Part shown: in pieces, positions 47,382 to 56,288 of the stretch
Numbering within the stretch: the first letter of the stretch is position 1
Layout of the letters: each line of letters begins with the position of its first letter
DNA from: Candidatus Gastranaerophilales bacterium
GTDB lineage: Bacteria; Cyanobacteriota; Vampirovibrionia; Gastranaerophilales; Gastranaerophilaceae
Assembly: GCA_944325515.1 (NCBI GenBank)
Contig: CALVAO010000008.1
Coordinates: forward strand, 1-64,000
DNA length: 64,000 bases
Reading direction: 5' to 3'
Translations under genes and position numbers: made by a program
Notes under the pieces: model-generated
Told to the model about the DNA's origin: nothing
The model's input: only the letters and a program-made list of their open reading frames with translations
The model's database searches: none

Positions 47382-47885
47382 CTACCAGTTTGGATAGTAA
47401 TATATTGTGATAATATCTTTGGGCTTGATTTTGGCATGACCGCCCTTTATAAAATTTGTTAACGAGCCTGCAAACGGTATGAGCGTAAGTGACCATTTCA
47501 ACGGATAAACCCATAAGCATCTGTTTTGTCCTTTTTTGTAATGTGTACTTATAAGCTGCTTTTCATCTACATTCGGAATTTGAAAATCATCAACAATAAT
47601 TTCTGCAGGGAATCCATTCATACCGCTTGTGATTACGGTTTCTATTTTGGCATTTACTATATCGCCGGCTTTAAGAAGTGTTTTTCCTTGATAATTTACA
47701 TCTTTTGTTACGCGAAAAGATACGGTTTCTCCTTCAATTACCGAGTCTTTTGTAGAAATTTCTTCTGTTATTGAAAGTGTTATAGGAACACAGGTTGTGT
47801 CGGAAAAGTTGTACGGAAGCGGCTCTGCCATGCAGAAAGGATTTATAAATAAAAATAACAAAAATAAAGTTATATATTTATTCAT
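47382..47885 (-). CDS. Secreted protein of unknown function
   Basis: 167 residues with a signal peptide (residues 1-20, ending CMAEP). The body has an all-beta look: ITLSITEEISTKDSVIEGETVSFRVTKDVNYQGKTLLKAGDIVNAKIETV. This resembles the C-terminal part of the SLH protein at 4702-6648, suggesting a shared envelope module. It overlaps the upstream M48-like gene by 8 bases. Confidence 0.6.
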   Translation of the reverse strand: MNKYITLFLLFLFINPFCMAEPLPYNFSDTTCVPITLSITEEISTKDSVIEGETVSFRVTKDVNYQGKTLLKAGDIVNAKIETVITSGMNGFPAEIIVDDFQIPNVDEKQLISTHYKKGQNRCLWVYPLKWSLTLIPFAGSLTNFIKGGHAKIKPKDIITIYYYPNW

Positions 47886-48561
47886 AATCTACTTCCTTTG
47901 CAGAATTAGTCTTTATTTTTTCTTCCAGCATTCTGCGGTTTTCGACAGAATTGAGCAGGAAATTCTGATAATATTGATTATTAATATACTCATTATCCTG
48001 CAGATATTCCGGATATTTATATGTTATGTATTCATAAATTCTCGCCAGACGTTTTGATGTTAAATTATGTCTTGCAATAACATCCTGTCTTTTTTGTGGA
48101 CAGGTTTTGTTTATATAAACAATCAAAGCAAGCGGGTTGTATCCGGCTTTTACCATATAATCAACAGCTCTTTTGTCTGCAACCGTTTCAAACTTTTTAG
48201 AGCTGAGTGCTACCTGTATTGCATCAATGGTTCCTCCCCACATACCGCTGTATGACTTCATCACGGTTGCAATTTCTCTTGCAAGCATTGCTGCAATTTC
48301 ATCGTCGGATTGAATAAATTGATACTGCTCGCCGTACACAATTATCTGGCGTCTTTTTAGAGCTTTATACTTGCTCAGCCAATCTGCTTTGCCTTCTTTA
48401 TCAAATGTAAAGATTATACGTTTCGGTATTCTGTTAAAATTTAAAAGCCTTGTACCCACATTATCAACACGCTGTTGTATTGCATTAATTTCAACGGGAT
48501 TAGCATTTATGCTGCCGCACATTATTGACATGATTAATAATATATAAATTATCTTTTTCAT
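47878..48561 (-). CDS. Inactive M48-like protease homologue
   Basis: 227 residues with an N-terminal signal peptide (1-20). The stretch SDDEIAAMLAREIATVMKSY aligns with the M48 metalloprotease motif DELAAVLAHEIAHV, but both zinc-binding His are replaced (REIAT instead of HEIAH). VADKRAVDYMVKAGYNPLALI matches the downstream ADxxGxxYMxxAGYxP motif, also without the canonical Glu. It probably has a structural or chaperone-like periplasmic role rather than protease activity. Confidence 0.68.
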   Translation of the reverse strand: MKKIIYILLIMSIMCGSINANPVEINAIQQRVDNVGTRLLNFNRIPKRIIFTFDKEGKADWLSKYKALKRRQIIVYGEQYQFIQSDDEIAAMLAREIATVMKSYSGMWGGTIDAIQVALSSKKFETVADKRAVDYMVKAGYNPLALIVYINKTCPQKRQDVIARHNLTSKRLARIYEYITYKYPEYLQDNEYINNQYYQNFLLNSVENRRMLEEKIKTNSAKEVDYE

Positions 48562-48572
48562 ATAATTCCCTT

Positions 48573-49442
48573 TTAATATTCACCCTTCACCCTTGCAAAC
48601 TTTGTGTTCGCATAAAAATACTTTAATATTTGATATGCATTATAACCGCGTTTTGCCAGATTATTTGCACCATACTGGCTCATACCTACGCCATGTCCGT
48701 TCTTTTTTATCCCGTCATCAAATGATGGAACCGATTTTAAAAAAGGCAGATCCGAAGACCAGACCTGTCCGCCTGTTCGTGTTTTGCCTCCTGCAGATGC
48801 TGAATAATAAGCCGGCACAATTTTCCCCTGGCATACAAGAACAATTCCGGCAGTTTCGCTGACAGCCTCGTTTGTATTCGATTTTTCTGCACTAGCTCCT
48901 CCGTATGCTTGATCCTCGGGGGTATCTTTTAAGTCATAACCGTACTTTGCACGTTTGCCCATATTTGCAATCGCATAGCTTCGTGCTGCGATTGCCTGTG
49001 CTTTATGAGCTTCTGCTTCCCAGCCGGACGGCATTTCCGAGGGCACAACTCCTTGAAGATATTTTTCAAGCGGAACATCATTCATAACTGTTAAACCTAA
49101 ACCATCATTTATTACTTTAAAATGTCCTCTGTACCACTTTCTTTTTACACTCACAAATCCATTAGGCTCGGGTTTAATAACAATTTTATTAGCTTTCATT
49201 TTTTTCCATTCACCGTCGACTTTTATTGCGATAACTCCGCGGTATGGTTTCATTTCATACCCCTTCATTTTTTCCATAACAAAGATCAGTTTATTTGTAT
49301 CACAATCGATTATCTGCGCCTGTGTCGAAGCTCCGATAAATGTTTTATTAACATGAGTCTGAAGTCCGATTTTTATTGCAAAAACCGGCTGTATAAAAAA
49401 CAAAAAGAAAAATAAAAGTATTAAATCTCTTCTAATCCCCAT
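48573..49442 (-). CDS. SpoIID/LytB-domain secreted protein
   Basis: 289 residues from the ATG at 49442. Signal peptide in the first 24 residues. The SpoIID domain: YRGHFKVINDGLGLTVMNDVPLEKYLQGVVPSEMPSGWEAEAHKAQAIAARSYA, with PAYYSASAGGKT, and C-terminal NGHGVGMSQYGANNLAKRGYNAYQILKYFY. SpoIID is a lytic transglycosylase acting on denuded peptidoglycan; relatives occur in cyanobacteria and non-sporeformers. TATAAT ends 6 bases before this ATG; the longer frame would start with TTG inside the promoter. Confidence 0.87.
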   Translation of the reverse strand: MGIRRDLILLFFFLFFIQPVFAIKIGLQTHVNKTFIGASTQAQIIDCDTNKLIFVMEKMKGYEMKPYRGVIAIKVDGEWKKMKANKIVIKPEPNGFVSVKRKWYRGHFKVINDGLGLTVMNDVPLEKYLQGVVPSEMPSGWEAEAHKAQAIAARSYAIANMGKRAKYGYDLKDTPEDQAYGGASAEKSNTNEAVSETAGIVLVCQGKIVPAYYSASAGGKTRTGGQVWSSDLPFLKSVPSFDDGIKKNGHGVGMSQYGANNLAKRGYNAYQILKYFYANTKFARVKGEY

Positions 49443-49517
49443 AAAATTATTATACAATAAATCTATTTATTATTATAAGATTTGTGCAGAATAACATTGT
49501 AAGATAAAACTCACTGC

Positions 49518-50561
49518 CTAATTTATAAACATGCAGTCGCCATAGCTGTAGAAACGGTATTTTTCTTTTATTGCTTCGTGATAAGCTTCAAAAATAAAAT
49601 CTTTTCCGGCTAAAGCACTCACCAGCATTAAAAGAGTTGACTTCGGCAAATGAAAATTCGTTATCAGTTTATCAACTACTTTAAATTCATACGGGGGGTA
49701 AATAAATAACTCTGAGGCTCCGCGGCAGGCTTGAATTCCACCAAACATTTTATAAGCACTTTCTAGAGTTCTGACTGTTGTTGTACCAACTGCTACAAGT
49801 TTTTTCCCTTCACTTTTTGCTTTATTAATTAAATCTGCCGTTTCCTGCTTTATTTCAAAGGTTTCAGAATCCATGTGATGATCAAGGATGTTATCGCATT
49901 TTACGGGTCTAAAAGTGCCGATTCCGACATTTAGGGTAACATAGCCGATTTGTACACCTTTGTTTTTTAATTTCGCCAAAATTTCTTGAGTAAAATGCAA
50001 CCCCGCAGTCGGAGCTGCAACCGAGCCTTCTTTTTTTGCATAAACTGTCTGGTAGCGTTCAAAATCAAGCTTTTTTAATTCTTCATTTGACATTTTTCGC
50101 TCAATATACGGCGGAAGCGGAATGTTTCCGACTTTATGCAAAAGCTCAAAAATATCACCCTCATAAATCATCTGTACGAGCCATTTTCCGTCATCCGGAA
50201 GAGGCATTTTAACTTTGCAGGATAACTCATCAGAAATTTTAATCTCAGTTCCGACCCGAACTCTTTTAGAAGGCTTAATCAAAACTTCCCAGACTTTATT
50301 TTCTCTTTCTTTTAAAAGAAAAACTTCAATCTTAGCTCCTGTATCCTTATAGCCGTACAATCTTGCAGGAATAACTTTCGTATCATTTAAAATCAATATA
50401 TGATTTTCGTCTAATAAATCAACAATATCGTAAAAATGTTTATTCAAAATTTCATGCTTATCTCTATTCAGAACCATCATACGGGAATTCTCGCGCTTGT
50501 CGCTAGGACGCTGCGCGATTAATCCTTCCGGTAATTCATAGTCAAATTCTGATAAAAGCAT
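49518..50561 (-). CDS. queA: tRNA ribosyltransferase-isomerase QueA
   Basis: 347 residues from the ATG at 50561, which follows AGAGG. Uses S-adenosylmethionine to build epoxyqueuosine on tRNA. The N-terminus is LLSEFDYELPEGLIAQRPSDKRENSRMMVL, then LNDTKVIPARLYGYK, SVAAPTAGLHFT and LITNFHLPKSTLLMLVSALAG, all QueA signatures. The next small gene lies 35 bases upstream in the same direction. Confidence 0.97.
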   Translation of the reverse strand: MLLSEFDYELPEGLIAQRPSDKRENSRMMVLNRDKHEILNKHFYDIVDLLDENHILILNDTKVIPARLYGYKDTGAKIEVFLLKERENKVWEVLIKPSKRVRVGTEIKISDELSCKVKMPLPDDGKWLVQMIYEGDIFELLHKVGNIPLPPYIERKMSNEELKKLDFERYQTVYAKKEGSVAAPTAGLHFTQEILAKLKNKGVQIGYVTLNVGIGTFRPVKCDNILDHHMDSETFEIKQETADLINKAKSEGKKLVAVGTTTVRTLESAYKMFGGIQACRGASELFIYPPYEFKVVDKLITNFHLPKSTLLMLVSALAGKDFIFEAYHEAIKEKYRFYSYGDCMFIN

Positions 50562-50595
50562 ATTAACCTCTTGATTATTATAACACAATCAAGAT

Positions 50596-50781
50596 TTAGT
50601 TATTTATGTTCATATCAAATAATTTTTCTATAATATCATGTTGCAGCTTTAATGCGTAAGAAAGTGTAATTTCTTCATTTACGTAATTGTTAGTTTCACA
50701 AGCATCTCTAGTTACAGATATCAATCCGCAAACATCTAATGCTAAATTTTCTATTTCATCTAAAATTTCTTCGTTATTCAT
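50596..50781 (-). CDS. Small acidic hypothetical protein
   Basis: 61 residues, acidic and helical (NNEEILDEIENLALDVCGLISVTRDACE). It is divergent from a small XRE regulator, with an 87-base spacer full of ACTAT/ATAGT inverted repeats. This layout is common for regulator/target or antitoxin pairs, but no family is recognised. Confidence 0.5.
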   Translation of the reverse strand: MNNEEILDEIENLALDVCGLISVTRDACETNNYVNEEITLSYALKLQHDIIEKLFDMNINN

Positions 50782-50868
50782 AATGTTTTAATATGTAACT
50801 ATATACGACTATTATTCAAATATATAATATTGAATATAGTTTGTCAATAGTCTACTATAGTTGATATT
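50782..50868. promoter_or_regulatory. Divergent control region with ACTAT/ATAGT repeats
   Basis: ACTATA (50798), ACTATT (50808), ATATAGT (50834), AATAGT (50846) and ACTATAGT (50854) form overlapping inverted repeats around TATAAT (50823-50828) and TTGTCA (50841-50846). Probably the autoregulatory operator of the XRE gene. Confidence 0.45.
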
Positions 50869-51105
50869 ATGACAAATGAAATTGAACAAATAAGAAAAAA
50901 AATCGGCACAAAGATTAAACTTGAACGGGCTAAAAGAGGTTTATCGCAGGAAAAACTTGGAGAGTTGGCAGGTTTAAGCAAAACTTATGTTAATGCTGTT
51001 GAGCATGGAAGCAGTTCTCCTACAATTGATACACTAATAAGAATTTCCGGAGCTTTTGGAATGAAGCTTCTAGAACTTGTGGATGTTGAAAAGGTTGATT
51101 TATAA
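50869..51105 (+). CDS. Small XRE-family regulator
   Basis: 78 residues, essentially one helix-turn-helix domain: IGTKIKLERAKRGLSQEKLGELAGLSKTYVNAVEHGSSSPTIDTLIRISGAFGMKLLELV. Typical of phage-type or restriction-modification controllers, though no partner enzyme is next to it. It has no Shine-Dalgarno sequence and ends just before an intrinsic terminator. Confidence 0.85.
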   Translation: MTNEIEQIRKKIGTKIKLERAKRGLSQEKLGELAGLSKTYVNAVEHGSSSPTIDTLIRISGAFGMKLLELVDVEKVDL

Positions 51106-51109
51106 GAAG

Positions 51110-51138
51110 GGCGGATTATTTATCCGCCCTTTTAGTTT
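51110..51138 (+). terminator. Intrinsic terminator after XRE gene
   Basis: GGGCGGATT-ATT-TATCCGCCC followed by TTTTAGTTTTT on the + strand. It lies in the convergent gap with yidC. Confidence 0.85.
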
Positions 51139-51143
51139 TTATA

Positions 51144-52226
51144 TTATTTTTCTTTAATTTGTTTTGCATTGGCTAAATCAGCATCACTGACTTTTGCTTC
51201 TTTTTTTGCATCTTCTTTTTCAAGCTGTTTGTTAATAATTACAGTTTGAATTACTTGAAATACATTGCTGGAAATCAAGTACAACAGAACACCTGCCGGA
51301 ATCGGTATAATGATAAAAGTAAATGTAAGCATAATAGGCATAAATGTATTCATAGATTTTTGCATAGCCTTTTGAGCTTCATCCTGTTGAACATTTTTAT
51401 TCATTGCCATCATTGCTCTTTGTGAAAATACCATTGTTACGGCAAAAAGTGCAATTAGAAGCAATACATCATAATGGAAAGATGTTTTTACTTCTTTTGT
51501 CGGTATTGTACTTACCAGAATACCGTCTTTTCTTACAAAAGTCATGTTTTCAGATTCTTTTGTCTGAATATCCGTTACTTGAATTTCTGCTTTTTCTATC
51601 TGGTCGAGCTGGCTGAATTTGAGATTCAGACTGTCTAAACTTACTTTAAAATCTGCGGGTTCTCCCGGAACTAATTCGCCTTGAATTTCTACAGCCTTAT
51701 TAGGTTTTTCAATCTTAACATTATCTATAGGTTCGTCAACACCCTTTAAATATACTTTTGCAGTTTTACCGGTCATAAATGAATCATACTTAGACAGACC
51801 AAAAGTACCATTGTTGGAAATTCCTGCTGATGTTTTAAGAGTCGCATCAAGTCTTTTTATGAACAGAAATTGAGAATCACCTGCCATTTGTATAAACTGC
51901 GGACTCATTAAAGAAGAATAAAGCAGAATAAATATCGGCATTTGAATAAGGAGCGGGAAGCAGCCTGCCATTGGATTAAACTTATGCTCTTTATAAAATT
52001 CCATCATTTTCTGCTGCATCATCTGCGGGTTACTTTTGTATCTGTCTTGAATGGCTTTCATTTTAGGCTGAAGCATTTGCATCGTGCGCATAGAACGCTG
52101 CTGTGAAAGCCCTAACGGCCACATTGCAAGTCTTATGATTATTGTCAGTAAAATAATACCTATTCCATAGCTTCCTGCAAAAGAAAGCATTTTTAAAACG
52201 TCGATAGTCAGTGTTGTAAAATCCAT
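51144..52226 (-). CDS. yidC: Membrane protein insertase YidC/OxaI with large loop insert
   Basis: 360 residues. Inserts and folds inner-membrane proteins. IILLTIIIRLAMWPLGLSQQRSMRTMQMLQPKMKAIQDRYK has the conserved Arg and coiled C1 region; FNPMAGCFPLLIQMPIFILLYSSL is TM2/3. Residues about 115-245 are a hydrophilic, beta-rich insert (SLDSLNLKFSQLDQIEKAEIQVTDIQ) before the last membrane helices (VLLLIALFAVTMVFSQR; FIIIPIPAGVLLYLISSNVFQVIQ). The short YidC class normally has no such insert; the large P1 domain of Gram-negative YidC lies between TM1 and TM2 instead. Confidence 0.92.
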   Translation of the reverse strand: MDFTTLTIDVLKMLSFAGSYGIGIILLTIIIRLAMWPLGLSQQRSMRTMQMLQPKMKAIQDRYKSNPQMMQQKMMEFYKEHKFNPMAGCFPLLIQMPIFILLYSSLMSPQFIQMAGDSQFLFIKRLDATLKTSAGISNNGTFGLSKYDSFMTGKTAKVYLKGVDEPIDNVKIEKPNKAVEIQGELVPGEPADFKVSLDSLNLKFSQLDQIEKAEIQVTDIQTKESENMTFVRKDGILVSTIPTKEVKTSFHYDVLLLIALFAVTMVFSQRAMMAMNKNVQQDEAQKAMQKSMNTFMPIMLTFTFIIIPIPAGVLLYLISSNVFQVIQTVIINKQLEKEDAKKEAKVSDADLANAKQIKEK

Positions 52227-52255
52227 GTCCTCTTCCCTAAATTTATTCTAATATC

Positions 52256-52280
52256 AAAAAAGTGTACATACGTACACTTT
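52256..52280 (-). terminator. Terminator of the fliL-fliM-fliN operon
   Basis: On the minus strand AAAGTGTAC-GTAT-GTACACTTT followed by TTT. It lies 60 bases after fliN and just before yidC. Confidence 0.8.
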
Positions 52281-52339
52281 CAAAATACTTTAAATATGAC
52301 ATCAAGTCAAGATTACCTTTTTTATACAGTATTTAGGTC

Positions 52340-52813
52340 TTATGCATCTTCTTTTGCAGTATTTGAACTTAATGTATTAAGTCTTCTTGCCGGATCTGTA
52401 ATATGAGTAATTCTTAGACCGAAGTTATCTTCAATTACAACTACTTCACCATAAGCAATTAACTTCCCGTTTGCATACAGTTCTACAGGTTCACCTGCAG
52501 CCTTATTTAATGTTACAATTGAGCCTTTTGTTAACTCTAAGACTTTTTTTATCGGAAGCTCTGTTTTGCCAAGCTCTACTGTCAATTGTAATTTTACATC
52601 AAGAAGTATATTTAAGTTCTGATTCGGAGGACCCTGCACTTGATCTAAATCCTCAAAAGACGCAAATTGAACCGGCTGTACGGTAACAGTTTTATCGTCG
52701 TCATCTTCTTCTTTTGCTGTTTCCGCAATTTCCTCTGCCGGAAGCGGATTTATCTCTTCTTCCGGAATTTCATTTTCATTGTTTACGTCTTTTATATCGT
52801 CATTATCTGGCAT
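52340..52813 (-). CDS. fliN: Flagellar motor switch protein FliN
   Basis: 157 residues. C-ring component of the switch. The C-terminal SpoA domain reads LLDVKLQLTVELGKTELPIKKVLELTKGSIVTLNKAAGEPVELYANGKLIAYGEVVVIEDNFGLRITHI. The N-terminal 65 residues are acidic and low-complexity. It follows fliM by 14 bases. Confidence 0.95.
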   Translation of the reverse strand: MPDNDDIKDVNNENEIPEEEINPLPAEEIAETAKEEDDDDKTVTVQPVQFASFEDLDQVQGPPNQNLNILLDVKLQLTVELGKTELPIKKVLELTKGSIVTLNKAAGEPVELYANGKLIAYGEVVVIEDNFGLRITHITDPARRLNTLSSNTAKEDA

Positions 52814-52827
52814 TTATGCAACCTCTC

Positions 52828-53808
52828 TTATAAATAATTCCTCAGTAATTCATGCATTTCATCATAGACATCTGTTATTTTAACACAAATTTTGTCTTTT
52901 AAAGTTCCAGGACGTGCAAAAAACTTCTTTTCACCGTTTATTTTTACAATCAAATCATCCTGTACTCTGTTATCAAGTTTTAGTATATCACCTTCTGAAA
53001 GCTGTAAAAAATCATCAAGTGTAATGCTGCACTGTCCGAATTGAACTCTTACATCCACATTTGATGTATTAATCTTTGATATCATCTTCAATCTTTCGTC
53101 ATTAGATGCAACAAGCCCTTTTGTCTGGAAAATGTGCTGTGTGCTTAAGTGACCTAAGACGGTTTCCAACACCGGATACGGGAAGCAGATACTAAAAAGA
53201 CCGAAATGTTTGCCTTGAATTTGAACTTCAAATGTTAATAAAGCAACAATTTCTCCTGCAGTTGCAACCTGTATTGACTGATAATTGTCATCAAGGCTTA
53301 TGAATTTACCGGAAACAGGAATGATGGTATTCCAGGAGTCTTCCAGCTGTTTAATGATAATATTAATAACTTTTTTTGCAAGAGCTTTTTCAATATCTGT
53401 TAATTCACGTGTTTGAGTATCAATAGAGCCGACTCCGCCCAGCATACGGTTAACTATACAAGATATAACTTCAAAGCTTATTCCCAGAAGGATTTGACCG
53501 GATAACGGTTCAAATTCAAATACGCCGACGCTTATCGGAGACGGCATTGAACGTACAAATTCTTCATAAGTAAGCTGGTCGACTGACACTATTTCAATTT
53601 CAACACGCATGCGAAGATATCCGCTCAGCACCAGTGATATTGCCTTGGAAAATTCCCTGTGAATATCTCTTAATGCCCGCAGATTATCCTTTGAAAACTT
53701 GTCCGGACGCCTAAAGTTGTAAAGCTTATAGCTTTTGTGCTCGGAATCAGAGAATTCATCGTCTATATCAAGCGTGTTTATTAAATTGTTCTTAGTACTT
53801 TCTGTCAT
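52828..53808 (-). CDS. fliM: Flagellar motor switch protein FliM
   Basis: 326 residues. Middle domain with the FliM pattern: IHREFSKAISLVLSGYLRMRVEIEIVSVDQLTYEEFVRSMPSPISVGVFEFEPLSGQILLGI, then MLGGVGSIDTQTRELTDIE. The C-terminal SpoA domain is VRVQFGQCSITLDDFLQLSEGDILKLD. The N-terminal CheY-binding motif is not obvious: ALINTLDIDDEF-like NLINTLDIDDEFS partly fits. Confidence 0.95.
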   Translation of the reverse strand: MTESTKNNLINTLDIDDEFSDSEHKSYKLYNFRRPDKFSKDNLRALRDIHREFSKAISLVLSGYLRMRVEIEIVSVDQLTYEEFVRSMPSPISVGVFEFEPLSGQILLGISFEVISCIVNRMLGGVGSIDTQTRELTDIEKALAKKVINIIIKQLEDSWNTIIPVSGKFISLDDNYQSIQVATAGEIVALLTFEVQIQGKHFGLFSICFPYPVLETVLGHLSTQHIFQTKGLVASNDERLKMISKINTSNVDVRVQFGQCSITLDDFLQLSEGDILKLDNRVQDDLIVKINGEKKFFARPGTLKDKICVKITDVYDEMHELLRNYL

Positions 53809-53814
53809 TTATAC

Positions 53815-54414
53815 CTATTGAATAATAAACTGTCCGAAACTTACTCTTAAAACTTCTCTTTCGCCGCCTAAAATTGAATTTATATCATTCGTAATCTGTT
53901 CTTTTGCAAGCTCTTTTCCAGCGGCTGTCGCAAGTTCTGTTGAAGTCTTGCTGGAAAGATTTGTAATAACGGCATCCCTTATTGCAGGTTTGTATTGGTT
54001 CATCTCGTTCTGAATAGCTTCCATCGGATCCGCAGGTGCCGGTGCAGCGCCATGACCACCATGCCCACCGCTTTTTTCTTCAGTCACTTCCGGAAAGTCT
54101 GTATCTTTTTTAGTTACTTCTATCGCAACGTTAACTTTTAAATATTTTTTCTGGTTTTCATCACAAAGGTTTAAAATAAAATCACCCAAATCTACAATTA
54201 TACCTTTCTGAAGTTCATCTTCTTCGCCGGTATCATCTGCAAGTTCTTCTTGAGAAGTTGATATTGTACTGATTTTCTGGCTAATTAAATTTTCCATAAT
54301 AACATAATTAACACCTGCAAAAACTATAAACATAATAACTATAGAGGCAAGAGTCATTATTAAAAATTTGGTAATATCCTGTCTATTATCCCCTGGTTTT
54401 TCGTTTTCAGCCAT
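53815..54414 (-). CDS. fliL: Flagellar basal-body-associated protein FliL
   Basis: 199 residues from ATG 54414, preferred over 54426 because GGAG sits 6 bases before it. One N-terminal membrane helix (ITKFLIMTLASIVIMFIVFAGVNYVIM), then the periplasmic domain (IIVDLGDFILNLCDENQKKYLKVNVAIEV...) and C-terminal ILGGEREVLRVSFGQFIIQ. A His/Gly-rich insert, GGHGGHGAAPAPADP, interrupts the domain. First gene of fliL-fliM-fliN. Confidence 0.9.
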   Translation of the reverse strand: MAENEKPGDNRQDITKFLIMTLASIVIMFIVFAGVNYVIMENLISQKISTISTSQEELADDTGEEDELQKGIIVDLGDFILNLCDENQKKYLKVNVAIEVTKKDTDFPEVTEEKSGGHGGHGAAPAPADPMEAIQNEMNQYKPAIRDAVITNLSSKTSTELATAAGKELAKEQITNDINSILGGEREVLRVSFGQFIIQ

Positions 54415-54428
54415 ACATTTCTCCATTC

Positions 54429-54449
54429 ATACTGTACAGTATTATTATA
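54429..54449 (-). promoter_or_regulatory. fliL promoter with palindromic operator
   Basis: On the minus strand TATAAT (54449-54444) is followed at once by the perfect 14-base palindrome ATACTGTACAGTAT (54442-54429), which covers the expected transcription start, a classic repressor position. Confidence 0.6.
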
Positions 54450-54638
54450 TCAGCTCTTAAACAATCATTACACCATTATTTGATGTATTATTTTTCGGGT
54501 GCATTGTAAAGTTAATCCATTCCCGTAAAAGCACGATTCCTGCAATTTTATTATAACAAAAGTTTTTATTTTTGCCAAAAATAAAATAAAATCTAAAAGT
54601 TATTCGCATTTTTTGTCAGATGATTATATAATATTCTT

Positions 54639-56288
54639 ATGGGGAAGTTTGAAATATTCAATAAATTTAATAGTGCTGTCGTTGTTTTAAATTCAAATAA
54701 TGAAGCTGTTTTTAGAAATAATGTTTTTAAACGGGTATTTCCGGATTTTAAAAGTATTATAAAATTTTCTCATAAATTGAATTACAATGTCTGCGCCCTT
54801 GTCAGCAATGATGTAAAAGTGCATTCACCGATTGCTCAAGCATTGTTGTCCCCGGAAGATTTCTCTGCACATGTTGCATATCAAACTACTAATAATGAAT
54901 ATTTTTATTACGATATGAACGCTATTAAAAAAGGCACATATAATATTATTATTTTTACAGATGTAACTTCAAGAGAAAAATTAAATACAATTGAAGGAAG
55001 ATGCACAAATTATCAAAAAAAGATAGAGCTTCTTGAAGCTGATAATAAAAATTTATCTAAAATTAAACTTCAAGCACAGTCGCAGGCAATGAAACTTTTG
55101 CTGCTTAACAATATCTCAAATATCATAAGAGAGTCAATTGATACCTCTGTAATACTCAATTCGGCATTGAAAGAACTCTCACAAATGTTTGGCGCATTCA
55201 GAGCTTATTATGCTGAGCCTCAAGATAATGAAAAATTTATTATAAAAGAAACATTGACTAAAAAAGATATTAATAAAATAATTTCTTTTGACAAAGAGGT
55301 GAACAAGTTTATAAAACAAGGAAAAGTTTCCTGCTTTACCTGTATGAAAGAATATCTTGAAGCTCAGCCTTTTAAGGAAATCGTTCAAAGGATAGTTCTT
55401 CCAATATTTCATTTAAATAAGCTGCTCGGCATAATGATACTGTCTACAAAACAAAAAATAAAGTTGGATGATACACTGGAAGTGCTCGACGGAGTATCAC
55501 TGCAGCTGGGTAATGCAATTATTCAATCAGAGCTATATAAAAAAAATGCAAAGATGGTTGAGGATTTGACAAAAGCTCTTAATGAACTTCAAGATACGCA
55601 GTTGAAACTCATAAATTCAGAAAAAATGGCATCTCTAGGGCAGCTTGTGGCAGGCGTTGCTCATGAAATTAATACTCCGGTAGCATCCATAAAATCAAAT
55701 AATGAAATAACCAAAAAACTCATTACTCAAATACCCGATAACGAAATAAAAGATTTGCTGCAGGAGATTAATCTCATTGATACGGAAGCAATAGAGCGCA
55801 TAAACAGACTGGTAATTTCTTTAAGAAAATTCGTACGTCTTGATGAAGCTGAACTTCAAGAAGCAGACATTAACAAAGAAATTGACTTAACACTGGATTT
55901 AATAAGGCATGAAACCAAAAACAGAATTGACATAATAAAAAATTATGGAAAAATTCCGCCGGTAAAATGTTATCCGAATATGTTAAACCAGGTATTTATG
56001 AATATCCTTGTAAATGCAGCGCATGCAATAAAAAATAAAGGAATAATTACTATTGACACAGATTATAAAGATAATAACCTTATTGTAAAAATTCGTGATA
56101 ACGGCTGCGGAATTAAAGAGCCGGATAAAATCTTTTTTGCAGGTTATACGACTAAAAGCGCAGGTGTCGGCACCGGTCTGGGACTTGCTATATCACAAAA
56201 AATCATTGAAAAACATAATGGAAAAATTAATGTAAAAACAAAATTAAATAAAGGCAGCGAGTTCTGTATTACTATCCCGAGTGGGTAA
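54639..56288 (+). CDS. Cytoplasmic GAF-containing sensor histidine kinase
   Basis: 549 residues, no membrane segment. PAS-like N-terminus (about 5-110), a short coiled coil (about 118-155), a GAF-like domain (about 165-300), then HisKA with SLGQLVAGVAHEINTPVASIKS (phospho-acceptor His342). The HATPase has N box NQVFMNILVNAAHAI, G1 DNGCGI and G2 GTGLGLAIS. No response regulator is adjacent, so this is an orphan kinase. TATAAT (54627-54632) ends 6 bases before the ATG. Confidence 0.9.
   Translation: MGKFEIFNKFNSAVVVLNSNNEAVFRNNVFKRVFPDFKSIIKFSHKLNYNVCALVSNDVKVHSPIAQALLSPEDFSAHVAYQTTNNEYFYYDMNAIKKGTYNIIIFTDVTSREKLNTIEGRCTNYQKKIELLEADNKNLSKIKLQAQSQAMKLLLLNNISNIIRESIDTSVILNSALKELSQMFGAFRAYYAEPQDNEKFIIKETLTKKDINKIISFDKEVNKFIKQGKVSCFTCMKEYLEAQPFKEIVQRIVLPIFHLNKLLGIMILSTKQKIKLDDTLEVLDGVSLQLGNAIIQSELYKKNAKMVEDLTKALNELQDTQLKLINSEKMASLGQLVAGVAHEINTPVASIKSNNEITKKLITQIPDNEIKDLLQEINLIDTEAIERINRLVISLRKFVRLDEAELQEADINKEIDLTLDLIRHETKNRIDIIKNYGKIPPVKCYPNMLNQVFMNILVNAAHAIKNKGIITIDTDYKDNNLIVKIRDNGCGIKEPDKIFFAGYTTKSAGVGTGLGLAISQKIIEKHNGKINVKTKLNKGSEFCITIPSG

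Noticed and set aside
50869-51105. XRE gene with the 61-residue neighbour as a toxin-antitoxin pair
   Set aside because: The genes are divergent rather than cotranscribed and the small protein shows no toxin family; only the operator is retained.
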